Source: Candidatus Cloacimonetes bacterium HGW-Cloacimonetes-1 | Lineage (GTDB): Bacteria; Cloacimonadota; Cloacimonadia; Cloacimonadales; Cloacimonadaceae | DNA length: 52,946 nt | Direction of reading: 5' to 3' | NCBI GenBank assembly: GCA_002841975.1 | Contig: PHBQ01000007.1 | Location: 1-52,946 of the forward strand | Shown: positions 16,051 through 25,700 of the stretch, in pieces | How positions within the stretch are numbered: position 1 is the stretch's first letter | Layout: each line of letters starts with the position of its first letter | The notes under the pieces: generated by a model | Database searches by the model: none | Told to the model about the DNA's origin: nothing | What the model saw: the letters and a program-made list of their open reading frames with translations, nothing else | Position numbers and translations under genes: made by a program

Positions 16051-17684
16051 GTGGCGGTTCTGATAATAGCTCCAGCATTCAAATCATTGACGTATCAGAC
16101 CCTTACGTCCCTATAGTGAGATACACATATTATACCTCCCGGCTGGCAACAGGGATAACTGTTGATGGAAATATCGCCTATATTGCCGGAGGTTATATAG
16201 GTATGCTGATATGGGATATTTCAAATCCCGGCCAACCTGTACAATTAGGAATTTTCAATCCGGGAAGAGCTGTTTTTGATATTGATATTCAGGGAGATAT
16301 TGCCTGTTTAGCAAATGAGTTCAAAGGCATTATGCTCGTAGATGTTTCAAATCCTCAAAGCCCTCAAATTATTGAAACTTGTGATACACCTGATGTTGCA
16401 CGTTACATTGTTTACCGGGAAAACCGGGTATATGTTGCTGCATATCAGGGGTTTTGTATTGTTGATGTATCTGACCCTCTCCCAACTCCAAGTATTATCG
16501 GTTCATACTATGTTCAAAATGATGAATATTCGTCATTGGCAATTCAGAATAACGATTTATATGTAGTTAATTCATGGGACGGATTGAAAATACTGGATGT
16601 TTCCATTCCCTATTTTCCAGAGCTCCAAGCTGATTATTCTGCTATGGATGCTAAATGTGTTCAGGTAATCAACGACAAAGCATACCTTTTAAGTGCATTT
16701 GGCAGTTATGATATTATTGATGTATCGAACCCGGATAATCCCCAGGCATTAGGCTCATATTCGGATCTAAGCTATCCGGTGACTGCAACAGTGGTGGGGA
16801 ACTCAGCTTTTATTCTTGATCAAGATGAAGGGCTGATGATTCTGAATATTACAGATGCTTCAAATCCTACTTTACAGGGCACTTATTCGGATATAAATCT
16901 TCCATATGCACTTGCAATCAGAGGGAATTATGCATATATCATAAATCGTTCACCGGCTTTTCCCACGGTTCGTATCGTTAATGTTTCCAATCATGCTTCA
17001 CCTCAATATGCCGGAGAGCAGTATATGCCTTATGAGCCAAACTCAATTGCCATCTATGGAAGCTATGCATATATAGTCTCCGGTTCCGAAGGATTGCAAG
17101 TGTATCAAATCGTTAACTCTACGACATTGACACTCCTGAGTAGTTTTATGCCACGTCCAACCAGTAATCTCGTGTTATGTTATGTAAATGGGGCGCGTTT
17201 ATATGTCTCAGACGATAACTGGAATGTAATTGATGTCTTTGACCTCAGCAACCCGTCCCAGCCAAGCTTAGTCAACAGTTATAAGTCGAACTATGTCACG
17301 GCTGATATGAAGGTAAGTAACAATCTGCTTTATGCTGCAAATGAGTATTCCGGTATGCACATTTTTGACCTGAGTATTGTTGGGAATACTCAATCACTAT
17401 CTGAAACCCCGTTACTTTCATTATCCAATTACCCCAATCCTTTCAATCCCAGTACCACAATCAGCTTTGAGGTACCTGTGCGGTCTGAAGTAAAACTGAG
17501 TATCTATAATATCAAAGGTCAGCTTGTCCGTTGCCTGGCGAAGGATATCTTCTCCCCCGGTAAACACAGTGTGGTTTGGGATGGAACTGATTCCAAGGGA
17601 ATTAGTGTTGGGAGTGGTGTATATTGTTATCGGTTCCACAATGGGAAGGACGTCATCACCAAACGGATGACTTTGCTGAAATAG
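15993..17684 (+). CDS. LVIVD-repeat secreted protein, 3' part of a frameshifted gene with sorting domain
   Basis: This frame carries the remainder of the gene begun at 15547. It contains about ten more LVIVD repeats (for example MLVDVSNPQSPQIIET and YDIIDVSNPDNPQALG) and a 90-residue C-terminal sorting domain with SLSNYPNPFNPSTTISFEV, IYNIKGQLVR, WDGTDSKGISVGSGVY and a basic end. The ATG at 15993 lies inside the 5' frame, has no SD, and the first 20 residues do not match the repeat, so it is not a real initiation site; homologous sequence starts near 16038. As a separate product it would lack a signal peptide and could not be exported. The intact C-terminal domain suggests the frameshift is recent or artefactual. 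Confidence 0.75.
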   Translation: MPIAETSLSDHNCRWTNVLSGGSDNSSSIQIIDVSDPYVPIVRYTYYTSRLATGITVDGNIAYIAGGYIGMLIWDISNPGQPVQLGIFNPGRAVFDIDIQGDIACLANEFKGIMLVDVSNPQSPQIIETCDTPDVARYIVYRENRVYVAAYQGFCIVDVSDPLPTPSIIGSYYVQNDEYSSLAIQNNDLYVVNSWDGLKILDVSIPYFPELQADYSAMDAKCVQVINDKAYLLSAFGSYDIIDVSNPDNPQALGSYSDLSYPVTATVVGNSAFILDQDEGLMILNITDASNPTLQGTYSDINLPYALAIRGNYAYIINRSPAFPTVRIVNVSNHASPQYAGEQYMPYEPNSIAIYGSYAYIVSGSEGLQVYQIVNSTTLTLLSSFMPRPTSNLVLCYVNGARLYVSDDNWNVIDVFDLSNPSQPSLVNSYKSNYVTADMKVSNNLLYAANEYSGMHIFDLSIVGNTQSLSETPLLSLSNYPNPFNPSTTISFEVPVRSEVKLSIYNIKGQLVRCLAKDIFSPGKHSVVWDGTDSKGISVGSGVYCYRFHNGKDVITKRMTLLK

Positions 17685-17839
17685 TAGATCAAATACAGCC
17701 CTAGAGACTGAAAACTGTTTTGCTGAGACTGTATTGAACCGACGGTTGTAATATTGATTGACCAAAATGAGAGCCTATGTCAGTATGCAACGCACGTGAA
17801 AACCGATTCACTATGGATAGTGGATTCGAGGAGGAAGCG

Positions 17840-19270
17840 ATGAGTTATAGAGATCATAAGACAAAGATTGTATGTACGATAGGACCTGCCACAGATACTG
17901 TGGAGATGATGCAGAATTTGATCACAGCCGGGATGGATATCGCCCGACTGAACTATTCTCATGGCGATTTTGAATACCATGCGGGTGTCATCCGCAAGCT
18001 GCGTCAAGCTGCCGAGAAAGTGGGCAGAAGCATCGTGATCATGGCGGATCTACCCGGTCCTAAAATACGTCTGGGGGATCTGCTGGCAGATTCGTATGTT
18101 CTGGAAGCCGGGGAGAGCTTGATTTTATCTTCTCTGGACTTCGTAGGCGATCAAAGTCGCATGTCTGTCACGCTCCCCACTTTGCCAATGGCGGTGAAAC
18201 CGGGTGATGTTATCTTCCTCAATGATGGCATTATTCAGGTGCAGGTGCAAAGCACTACGGAAACAGAGATAAATTGCAAAATAATGGTAGGCGGAGAGAT
18301 AAGGGCTCATAAAGGGCTCAATATCCCGGAAGTAAATTTGGGAGTTCACGCTTTCACACCGTGGGATCACGAGTGTCTAAAATCTGCTTTGGAAAATGGT
18401 GTTGATGCCGTGAGCCAGTCCTTTGTTGATGATGCTCAGGATATCGTCGAGGTTCGCCATGCAGTGAGAGAATTGGGTCATAAGACTTTCATTATTGCCA
18501 AAATAGAGCGTGCTGCGGCAGTGTCCAGACTCGAAGAGATATTGGCAGAGGCAGATGGGATCATGATAGCCCGTGGAGATTTGGGGGTGGAAATCCCGAT
18601 TGATCGGCTGGCATTGGTTCAAAAACAGATAATATCCCTGGCAAATTTGCACGGGAAACCAGTGATCACAGCAACCCAAATGTTAGAGTCAATGGTAAAT
18701 AATCCCCGTCCAACCAGAGCAGAAGCCACAGACGTGGCAAATGCCGTGCTAGATGGTACGGATTGCATCATGCTGTCGGAGGAATCTGCGATTGGCAAAT
18801 ATCCCATAGAAGCCGTCAAAATGCTCAGCAAAATCTCGGCAACCACGGAACCCTCGATCAATGTGATCAATCAACAGACCAGGATTTCCGATTTCTATAG
18901 ACTTGATGCTGCTCATATCACAGATATTGTATCGCACAATGTGTTTCAAACGACCCAGTATCTCCATCCGGCTCTATTAGTCGCTCATACCGTGACAGGC
19001 CACATTGCCAGAATGATTTCGCGGTTCAAATTGCCGATCTGGATCATTGCCGCCTGTAGTGACCCTGCAGTTTGCCAGAGCTTACAATTCTCATGGGGTT
19101 TACGCCCCGTTTGTATTGCCGGGCTTCCGGAGGATTGGGAGAATTTTATGCAGCAATATCTAGATAGAAGTGCTACCGATGCCAGATTTGCTATATTGGT
19201 GGACGTGCCTTCTGCAGATCAAAAGCAAAAAAATCATCGCCTGGAGATTATCGACATATCCGGTTGGTAA
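17840..19270 (+). CDS. pyk: Pyruvate kinase
   Basis: The enzyme converts phosphoenolpyruvate and ADP to pyruvate and ATP, the last step of glycolysis. The 476 residues carry KIVCTIGPA near the N-terminus, the RLNYSHG segment, KIERAAAV (catalytic Lys), the metal-binding IMIARGDLGVEIP signature, TATQMLESM and the C-terminal allosteric domain. The frame is open to 17777, but the ATG at 17840 follows GAGGAGG at 5-base spacing and gives the canonical MSYRDHKTKI start. LNYSHG in place of the usual LNFSHG is a conservative change. It is flanked by the LVIVD locus and the MutL-like gene with spacers, so it is probably monocistronic. Confidence 0.95.
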   Translation: MSYRDHKTKIVCTIGPATDTVEMMQNLITAGMDIARLNYSHGDFEYHAGVIRKLRQAAEKVGRSIVIMADLPGPKIRLGDLLADSYVLEAGESLILSSLDFVGDQSRMSVTLPTLPMAVKPGDVIFLNDGIIQVQVQSTTETEINCKIMVGGEIRAHKGLNIPEVNLGVHAFTPWDHECLKSALENGVDAVSQSFVDDAQDIVEVRHAVRELGHKTFIIAKIERAAAVSRLEEILAEADGIMIARGDLGVEIPIDRLALVQKQIISLANLHGKPVITATQMLESMVNNPRPTRAEATDVANAVLDGTDCIMLSEESAIGKYPIEAVKMLSKISATTEPSINVINQQTRISDFYRLDAAHITDIVSHNVFQTTQYLHPALLVAHTVTGHIARMISRFKLPIWIIAACSDPAVCQSLQFSWGLRPVCIAGLPEDWENFMQQYLDRSATDARFAILVDVPSADQKQKNHRLEIIDISGW

Positions 19271-19487
19271 AACAATCCATCTTCACTAGCAATATCGAAC
19301 AGTCTCGCAGATTCTGGTGTGCCATCACTGGTTCTTGATTCACCTTGATTTGGAGTCTCTAGATCGTCATAACTATATAGAATATCTATAGTTCTATTTC
19401 CGCCGCCTCTACCGATATTAATATATAATAAACTTGACATAATATTCAAAGCATTGGAAATGAGCTTATAGCGATATGGAGGTCATT

Positions 19488-22394
19488 ATGACGAAGCTTG
19501 GCATGATTTGCATAACTGATGTGGGCAGTACCACTACCAAGGCAATCTTGATTGATAACATTGATGGTAAGGATGAGGTTGTAGCAATTGCACAAGCTCC
19601 CACAACTGTCGAATACCCGTTGATGGACGTGCGCTATGGCGTATTTGAAGCAATCACACAATTGGAAGCTTTATCCGGCCGCAAGATTCTACAAGAAGGC
19701 TGTACGGCCTTGGATCTCCGCTTTGGGGACAATTCCCGCTATTTGACCACCAGCAGCGCTGGAGGCGGATTACAAATATTGGTAATAGGGCTCACTTTGA
19801 ATGACTCTGCCAGTTCTGCCCGGCGTGCTTCACTGGGTGCGGGTGGTGTGATCCTGGAGACTTTTGCCATCGACGACAAGCGTCAGACCGTGGATCAGAT
19901 GCTGGCAATGAGGACATTGCATCCGGATATGATCCTGCTTTCGGGTGGGGTAGATCATGGTGCCATTACCGGAGTGTTGCGCCTGGCAGAGATCGTCCGC
20001 ATCGCCAATCCACAGCCCAAATACCGCAGTGAAGAGAAACTACCCATGCTCTATGCCGGAAACTGCGAAGCCGCAGATCTCATCAAACGGCTGATCTCGG
20101 ATAGATTTGACCTGCACCTTCTACCCAACCTACGGCCAACTATGATCGAGGAAAACTTTGGTCCTACCCAGGAAAAGATTCGCACTCTCTTCATGGAAAA
20201 TGTGATGGAGCATGCACCCGGCTACAAAGCACTCAAACAGGTGACCAGTCACGACATTATCCCGACCCCGCTGGGAGTGCTGAATAGCATGCATGAGATT
20301 TCTAAAAGAAGCAACGAAAACGTATTCTTAGTCGATATCGGGGGAGCTACAACGGATGTATTCTCTTTTATCAAGGGAACATATCAACGCTCTGTCAGTG
20401 CCAATCTGGGGATGAGCTATTCCGCCCTGAATGTGTTGGCAGAGGCAGGCGTCTCCGCCATCATGAACTGGTTACCGGAAACTATCTCGGAGAACGAGCT
20501 GCGGAATCACATTGGCAATAAAACGATCAATCCCACCAATACTCCAAGCAGGGATGTGGAGTTTATGATCGAGCATGCTCTGGCACGTGAAGCCATACGG
20601 CTCGCCTTTGAGCAGCACCAACAGATGCATTTTGAGGCAAATAAAGTCGGCTTTTTAGACAAGATGAAGAATGATGTGCGCGACAAGTTTGATGTCCAGT
20701 TCAATTTTGAGCATGCCGATGACATCTATAAATTTCGGATGAGCGATGTCGATGTGATTATTGGAGCCGGTGGGATCTTCTCGCATTGCCAGAATACACG
20801 CCAAATGATGATGGTTCTGATTGATGCCATTCAACCCAAGGGGATCACGGAAATCTGCCGTGACAAGAGCTTTATCTCACCTCATATGGGGATTTTGAGT
20901 GAAGTCGAGCCCCAAATGGCTCAAGACATTTTGGTGAATGACTGTATAGAGCCTTTGGCCTTGCACATTGCGCCGGTCTATCAAAAAGGCAAAAAGCCCA
21001 TGGCTATCATGCACATCGATATCATAGATGGAGCAAACGAGATCCATGAAGAAATCCTGAGCCGTTCGTTTCACTACTATCCCGCTACCGACACGATGCG
21101 CAAGATAAAGATCAAAACACATAAGTCTGTGTATTTCAAGGACGATTTGACGGAATATGAAGTTGAATCGATGCTGCCGATAATTATCGACTCCAGGGAA
21201 CACTACCAAGACAAATTGACAGAGGTCTTTGCCATGATGGGACTCTATGACGATTTGCATGACCTGGGTGTAGTGCAAGTAAAAGATGCCATTCCTGAAC
21301 CGATTCGGACACACACGCGTAAGATTGAGCTACCCTATAACGGGGAAACACTTTTTGTCGTGAAGGACAGAGTTCAGCCAGACCAGGTGGTAGCTCTCAA
21401 TCGCTTTGCACCACCCCGACTCTTCGTGGTAAATACTACTGCAAATGTTCCGGGCTTTGACGAGCAATTAGTGCGCGCTTGCCTTACCGTGAACCCCGGA
21501 GATATGGTTGATTTTGATCAAATCCTGCTGGATCTGCGGCATCATCTGCCGGAGGGGCACAAAGCTCACAAATATGTATTCTATAGTCCTGTGCGTGGGA
21601 AAGTGGAATTCATCGACTACAGTGTAGGTTTGGTGATCATCTCCGAAGTTCAGGACTATGCCAGCAAGCCAGAGGTGGTAGATATCGCCGGCGCATTGGG
21701 GATCAAACCAAAGCAGATCGGTTATTATCTGAAAAAGAACTTGGGAGATTTCGTGTATCGCCACGATTTATTAGCAAACCGCATTCAGTCCGGAGACGAC
21801 TTGAACAGTTTGAGAACCGTAAGAGCACCTAATACCGGAAAAATTGTCGCCGTCGACCATGTGAAAGGCACAGTTACTATCCACTTTGACGATAATCCAT
21901 TCAATTACTATGCCCACGTAGATGGCATTGTCACTGCTTGTGAGCCGGGCAAATCTCTGACTATCAGTTATGAAGGTTCCCGAATCGAAGGCACATTAGG
22001 TGTGGGAGAGCAAAAAGATGGGATATTAGAAGTGGCAAATTCCACAGATGAACTCCAGATGCTGAATCTGCCGGAAAAGATATTGTGCTGTACTTACAAA
22101 CTGAGTGCCATGGATATCCAGATCCTCCGGAAATCACAAATCCGGGCATTAATAGTGCCTGCGATGGAGCAAAGTGATTTGGTCGAGATTTTGGGCAAAG
22201 AACTTGGCGTAATCAATACCGGCAATGAAAAGCTGGTGTTCCCGATAGTGGTATTACATGGTTTTGGCAATATCACTATGCAAGCTGCTGCCCTCTCTTT
22301 CCTCACCGCTGCAAAAGGGAAGAAAGTCTTCGTCGATCCGCACACCAGGATCCGAGCGGGAGTAGTGCGACCATCCATCACAGTATTGAACTAA
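19488..22394 (+). CDS. MutL/GlmL-like ASKHA ATPase with a long C-terminal extension
   Basis: A 968-residue protein. The N-terminal half is an ASKHA-fold ATPase of the MutL/GlmL group: phosphate-1 motif ITDVGSTTTKAI (9-20), SSAGGGL near 90, and phosphate-2 motif VDIGGATTDVF around 282-292. GlmL proteins accompany adenosylcobalamin mutases such as glutamate mutase and are thought to reactivate or chaperone them. Family members are usually about 450-480 residues; this one is twice that. The extension holds two similar beta-rich segments (SPVRGKVEFIDYSVG near 699; APNTGKIVAVDHVKG near 779) and a distinct end. ATG 19488 is preceded by GGAGGT; an ATG at 19476 overlaps that SD and is rejected. No mutase gene lies in the window. 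A strong terminator follows. Confidence 0.8.
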   Translation: MTKLGMICITDVGSTTTKAILIDNIDGKDEVVAIAQAPTTVEYPLMDVRYGVFEAITQLEALSGRKILQEGCTALDLRFGDNSRYLTTSSAGGGLQILVIGLTLNDSASSARRASLGAGGVILETFAIDDKRQTVDQMLAMRTLHPDMILLSGGVDHGAITGVLRLAEIVRIANPQPKYRSEEKLPMLYAGNCEAADLIKRLISDRFDLHLLPNLRPTMIEENFGPTQEKIRTLFMENVMEHAPGYKALKQVTSHDIIPTPLGVLNSMHEISKRSNENVFLVDIGGATTDVFSFIKGTYQRSVSANLGMSYSALNVLAEAGVSAIMNWLPETISENELRNHIGNKTINPTNTPSRDVEFMIEHALAREAIRLAFEQHQQMHFEANKVGFLDKMKNDVRDKFDVQFNFEHADDIYKFRMSDVDVIIGAGGIFSHCQNTRQMMMVLIDAIQPKGITEICRDKSFISPHMGILSEVEPQMAQDILVNDCIEPLALHIAPVYQKGKKPMAIMHIDIIDGANEIHEEILSRSFHYYPATDTMRKIKIKTHKSVYFKDDLTEYEVESMLPIIIDSREHYQDKLTEVFAMMGLYDDLHDLGVVQVKDAIPEPIRTHTRKIELPYNGETLFVVKDRVQPDQVVALNRFAPPRLFVVNTTANVPGFDEQLVRACLTVNPGDMVDFDQILLDLRHHLPEGHKAHKYVFYSPVRGKVEFIDYSVGLVIISEVQDYASKPEVVDIAGALGIKPKQIGYYLKKNLGDFVYRHDLLANRIQSGDDLNSLRTVRAPNTGKIVAVDHVKGTVTIHFDDNPFNYYAHVDGIVTACEPGKSLTISYEGSRIEGTLGVGEQKDGILEVANSTDELQMLNLPEKILCCTYKLSAMDIQILRKSQIRALIVPAMEQSDLVEILGKELGVINTGNEKLVFPIVVLHGFGNITMQAAALSFLTAAKGKKVFVDPHTRIRAGVVRPSITVLN

Positions 22395-22414
22395 AAGTCA
22401 TCTAAATCTTGTAT

Positions 22415-22465
22415 AGACCATTGTACTTCAAGGCTATTAGCTGAAGTGCAATGGTCTCTTTTTTG
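22415..22465 (+). terminator. Rho-independent terminator after the MutL-like gene
   Basis: A 16-base stem (22415-22430 with 22442-22457) pairs completely apart from one G-T and has an 11-base loop. It is followed by CTTTTTTG. It lies 20 bases after the stop codon. Confidence 0.88.
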
Positions 22466-22480
22466 AGTCAGTCAATACGT

Positions 22481-22505
22481 AGCCGGAGGATGCTGATCCT
22501 CCGCA
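22481..22505. repeat. CGGAGGAT hairpin, copy 1 of a small palindrome family
   Basis: CGGAGGAT (22484-22491), loop GCTG, ATCCTCCG (22496-22503). The surrounding bases (TAGC before, CA after) match the copy at 37840-37859, where one stem base pair is swapped from G-C to C-G with both sides changed. Confidence 0.7.
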
Positions 22506-22559
22506 AAAACTCGCCCTCACCCCAACCCTCTCCCAGAACTGGAGAGGGAGCATCCTTGC

Positions 22560-22625
22560 TCGTCTCCGAGGTGATCCCCTCGTGACTCCCTCGTGAAGCC
22601 CGGGTGGGAGCCTGGGAAGTGCCAG
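22560..22625 (+). repeat. Dispersed 11-bp-unit GTG repeat, copy A
   Basis: The units are GTGATCCCCTC (22571), GTGACTCCCTC (22582), GTGAAGCCCGG (22593), GTGGGAGCCTG (22604) and GGAAGTGCCAG (22615), each exactly 11 bases. They are preceded by TCGTCTCCGAG. Unit order and divergence are shared with the copy at 37720-37785, so the block moves or is conserved as a whole. It encodes no plausible protein. Confidence 0.8.
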
Positions 22626-22763
22626 GGTTCCATGACTCCAGTACACCGCATTTCAGCAACATAGTCATGGTGGACCCATCAGAAATCCGGAGTATATTCC
22701 AAATCAAAAGAATTGACATATTTTAGCCAAATTCGAAGTTAGCCTACAGAGGATAATACAATA

Positions 22764-25700
22764 ATGGATAGATTGATAGAATATAAGCAAATCCTGATGA
22801 AATACAGGCTGAAAATCAATGCGAAAATTACTTTGAAAGCTTTGATTCTGAGCTTGATGCTATTCATTATGGGCTTGCACGTCTATTTTTTGCTGTGGCT
22901 CAATATAGATATCCATTCGCGGACCCTGGTCATGCTCAATATTGCCGTAAGAGTATGCCTCGCTTTGACTATTCTCTATTTGCTACTCGTGGCATCAAAG
23001 CAGTTTCTCTCCAATCTCAAAACTGCACGCTGGTTAGATCTCCAATCACCGGACAAGGATGATATTTACCAAAATGTGCTGCAGTTATCCGAGCAGAATG
23101 CCAATCCGGAAATCGTTGATATCCTGTCGGAACAGGCTTTGAACCGGATAGTCGTAAATAAATATGTGGTTCCACCCATGTTCAATAAAATGCACGTCTT
23201 TGGAATTCTCTTCCTGATCCTGGGTACGCTTTTAGTTTGGGGCTGGAATCCTGACGAATTTGGAAGTGCTTTCCGGCAATTCTATAGCAATCGCCCCGAG
23301 CAGATTAACTATAAAACGAGTATTGAACTGAGCCCAGGGAATAGCATTGTCGGCAAAAATCAGCAGGTGACAATCCAAGTCATCAATCCCGAACGCCGCC
23401 TTGCTCATAAATTGTATTACCGAACCGATAAAGTGTGGCGGGAATTGGCTTTGACTGATAATAGCTATATTTTTAGTTCCCTGGACAACTCCATCGAGTA
23501 TTATGTCTCCAATGCGGTGGCAAAATCTGCAGTTTACAAGATCGAAGTATTGGACGAGCCCTATGTCAAAAAATGGCGTGTAGAATACACCTATCCTTTA
23601 TATACACGGCTCAAGCCCGAACTGGATACCCTGAGTTATGGCAATATTGAGGCGTATAAGTTTAGTATGGTCAAGCTCTTTATTGAGACCAATATAACAC
23701 TGCAGAAAGCAACTCTCAACAAAGCAGATGGCTCCACATTGGCACTGCAAAAGATAGATAGATTCAATTATGTCACACAGTTCCAGGTATTGAAGTCTGA
23801 TACCTGGTATTTGGAACTGGTGGATCAATTGAATCGCGTTTCAAAACCCGAAGAAAAGAGCACTACTATCATCCCGGATAATCCTCCCGAGATCAGTATC
23901 GATTACCCCGGTCTCGATGTAATGCTGAACCAAAACTTGCTTTTACCGCTGGTGATCAATGCCGATGATGACTTTGGACTGAAAAACTGCTCACTCTTGT
24001 ACCAAATCAACGATCAGGCAGAGCAGTCAATGCTGCTGCAAAGCGTGATCGTGAATAAACTCTTCCAATTGGAATATCTGTGGAACATGAAAGAGATGGG
24101 GCTATTTCCCGGTGATGTAGTGACTTATAAAGCCGAAATTTACGACAATTCTCCCGACAATCAACGGGGTGTCAGCTCGAGTTTCCGTGCCCGCTTTCCA
24201 TCGATCGAAGAAATCTATAAAGAACTGGAGCGGGAAGAGAACAGCAAAAAAGAGGAATTGGTAACTGCCCTGGACAAGTCGAAGCAAATGCAAAAGGATT
24301 TTGAAGAAAAGCGTCGTGAGTTACTGAAGAAAGAAAAACCTAACTGGGAAGATAAAAAACAGCTGGAAGACGCTCTGAAGACCCAGGAAAAGCTCTCCGA
24401 GCAGGTGGATCAAATAGCAGAAAACTATCAGCAATTGATCGACAAGATGCAGAAAAACGAGACCCTTTCCCCGGAAACCTTGGAAAAGATGATGAAAATC
24501 CAGGAACTGATGCAAGAGATTTCCAATGACGAACTACGTAAAGCCATGGAAAAATTTGAGGATGCGCTGAAAAGCGTAACTCCGGAAGCCCTCAAGAAGG
24601 CAATGGAAGATTTCAAATTCTCGATGCAGGACTTTGCCAAAAAGATAGAGCAGACTTTGGATCTTTTGGAGAGCATCAAGAAAGAGCAAGCCGTCCAAAA
24701 GGCACTCCAGATATCGGAAGAAATGGAGAAGATGCAAAAAGCTCTCCACGACAAAACCGGTGATAACAAGCAAGATAGCGAAAAATTGGCAAAGGAACAG
24801 CAAGCCATCAACGATAAATATGAGAACCTCAAAAAGGAATTGGACAAAATAGACAAAATGCTGGAAAGTCCTAAGGATGACAAAGCGAAACAACAGCTCA
24901 AAGACCTGCAAAAAGAGATGCAAAAAAGCGGTATTGAACAAAATATGAAGAAAAGCCAATCCTCACTGCAACAGAAGGATAAACAAGGATCAAAGCAAGA
25001 ACAAGAGCAGGCAATGGACAAGATGCGTACCTTCACCAAAAAACTGTCAGAGATGAAGAGTTCGATGGCTTCCGGAAGTCAACAAGGAGTTACAAAAGCT
25101 CTGCAGGCAGCGATTCGGGAATTGTTGATATTCTCCAAAAATCACGAGGAGACCGCATCCCGCTACTCTCAAAATCCCTATCCCATCCTCTCCGATCTGA
25201 TTTCCAACTATGAAGGTATCCAGATCACTTTGAACAAACTGTATGCCATCCCGCAAGTGATGATGTTTATCCCGCCCAAGTTTGTGATGGATCTGAGCAC
25301 TACTTTTCAGAACTATCGTGATCTCTTTGTGAATATCAGCGATACTCAGTACTACAAAATCCCGGAGAATCTCACTAATATCCAGAAGGGAATAAACTTG
25401 ATGGTGTATGACTTGATGCAAGCCATGCAAAATCAATCTTCCGGCAGTGGCAGCGGCAGTGGAATGCAATCCATGATGCAAATGCTGGAACAGATGGGGC
25501 AGGAGCAAATGGCGATGAATATGCTGACAGAGCAGATGTTGCAACAGATGCAAGGACAGGGTGGAAAATCAAACCCCGCCATGCAGCAACAAATCCAAAA
25601 GCTGGCAAACGATCAGCAGCGGTTAGCAGATAACCTGAAACGCGCCTTGCAAAACAATCCCGAAGCTCAGAAACAGGGGAATGCTGTGCAGCAGATCATC

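Larger units (their letters stand above)
22395..22763. other. Repeat-rich spacer between the MutL-like gene and the DUF4175 gene
   Basis: These 369 bases hold, in order: a rho-independent terminator (22415-22465), a CGGAG hairpin (22484-22503), a second 8-bp hairpin (CCCTCTCC 22526-22533 with GGAGAGGG 22541-22548), and a full copy of the 11-bp-unit repeat (22560-22625). A TTGACA near 22710 could be the -35 of the downstream operon, but I see no good -10. Confidence 0.7.

Noticed and set aside
16030-16055. Programmed ribosomal frameshift in the second LVIVD gene
   Set aside because: There is no slippery heptamer, homopolymer or clear downstream stem at the site; mutation or sequence error is simpler.
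19424-19439. TATAAT and TTGACA upstream of the MutL-like gene
   Set aside because: The two boxes are in the wrong order and neither has a partner at proper spacing.
22560-22625. Possible CRISPR or minisatellite
   Set aside because: Units are contiguous 11-mers without spacers, too short for CRISPR, and unit variants keep a fixed order between copies, unlike a freely expanding minisatellite.
24428-25039. 203-codon Ser/Phe/Cys-rich frame opposite the DUF4175 gene
   Set aside because: Its odd composition is the mirror of the Lys/Glu/Gln-rich coiled coil; no start signal or family features.
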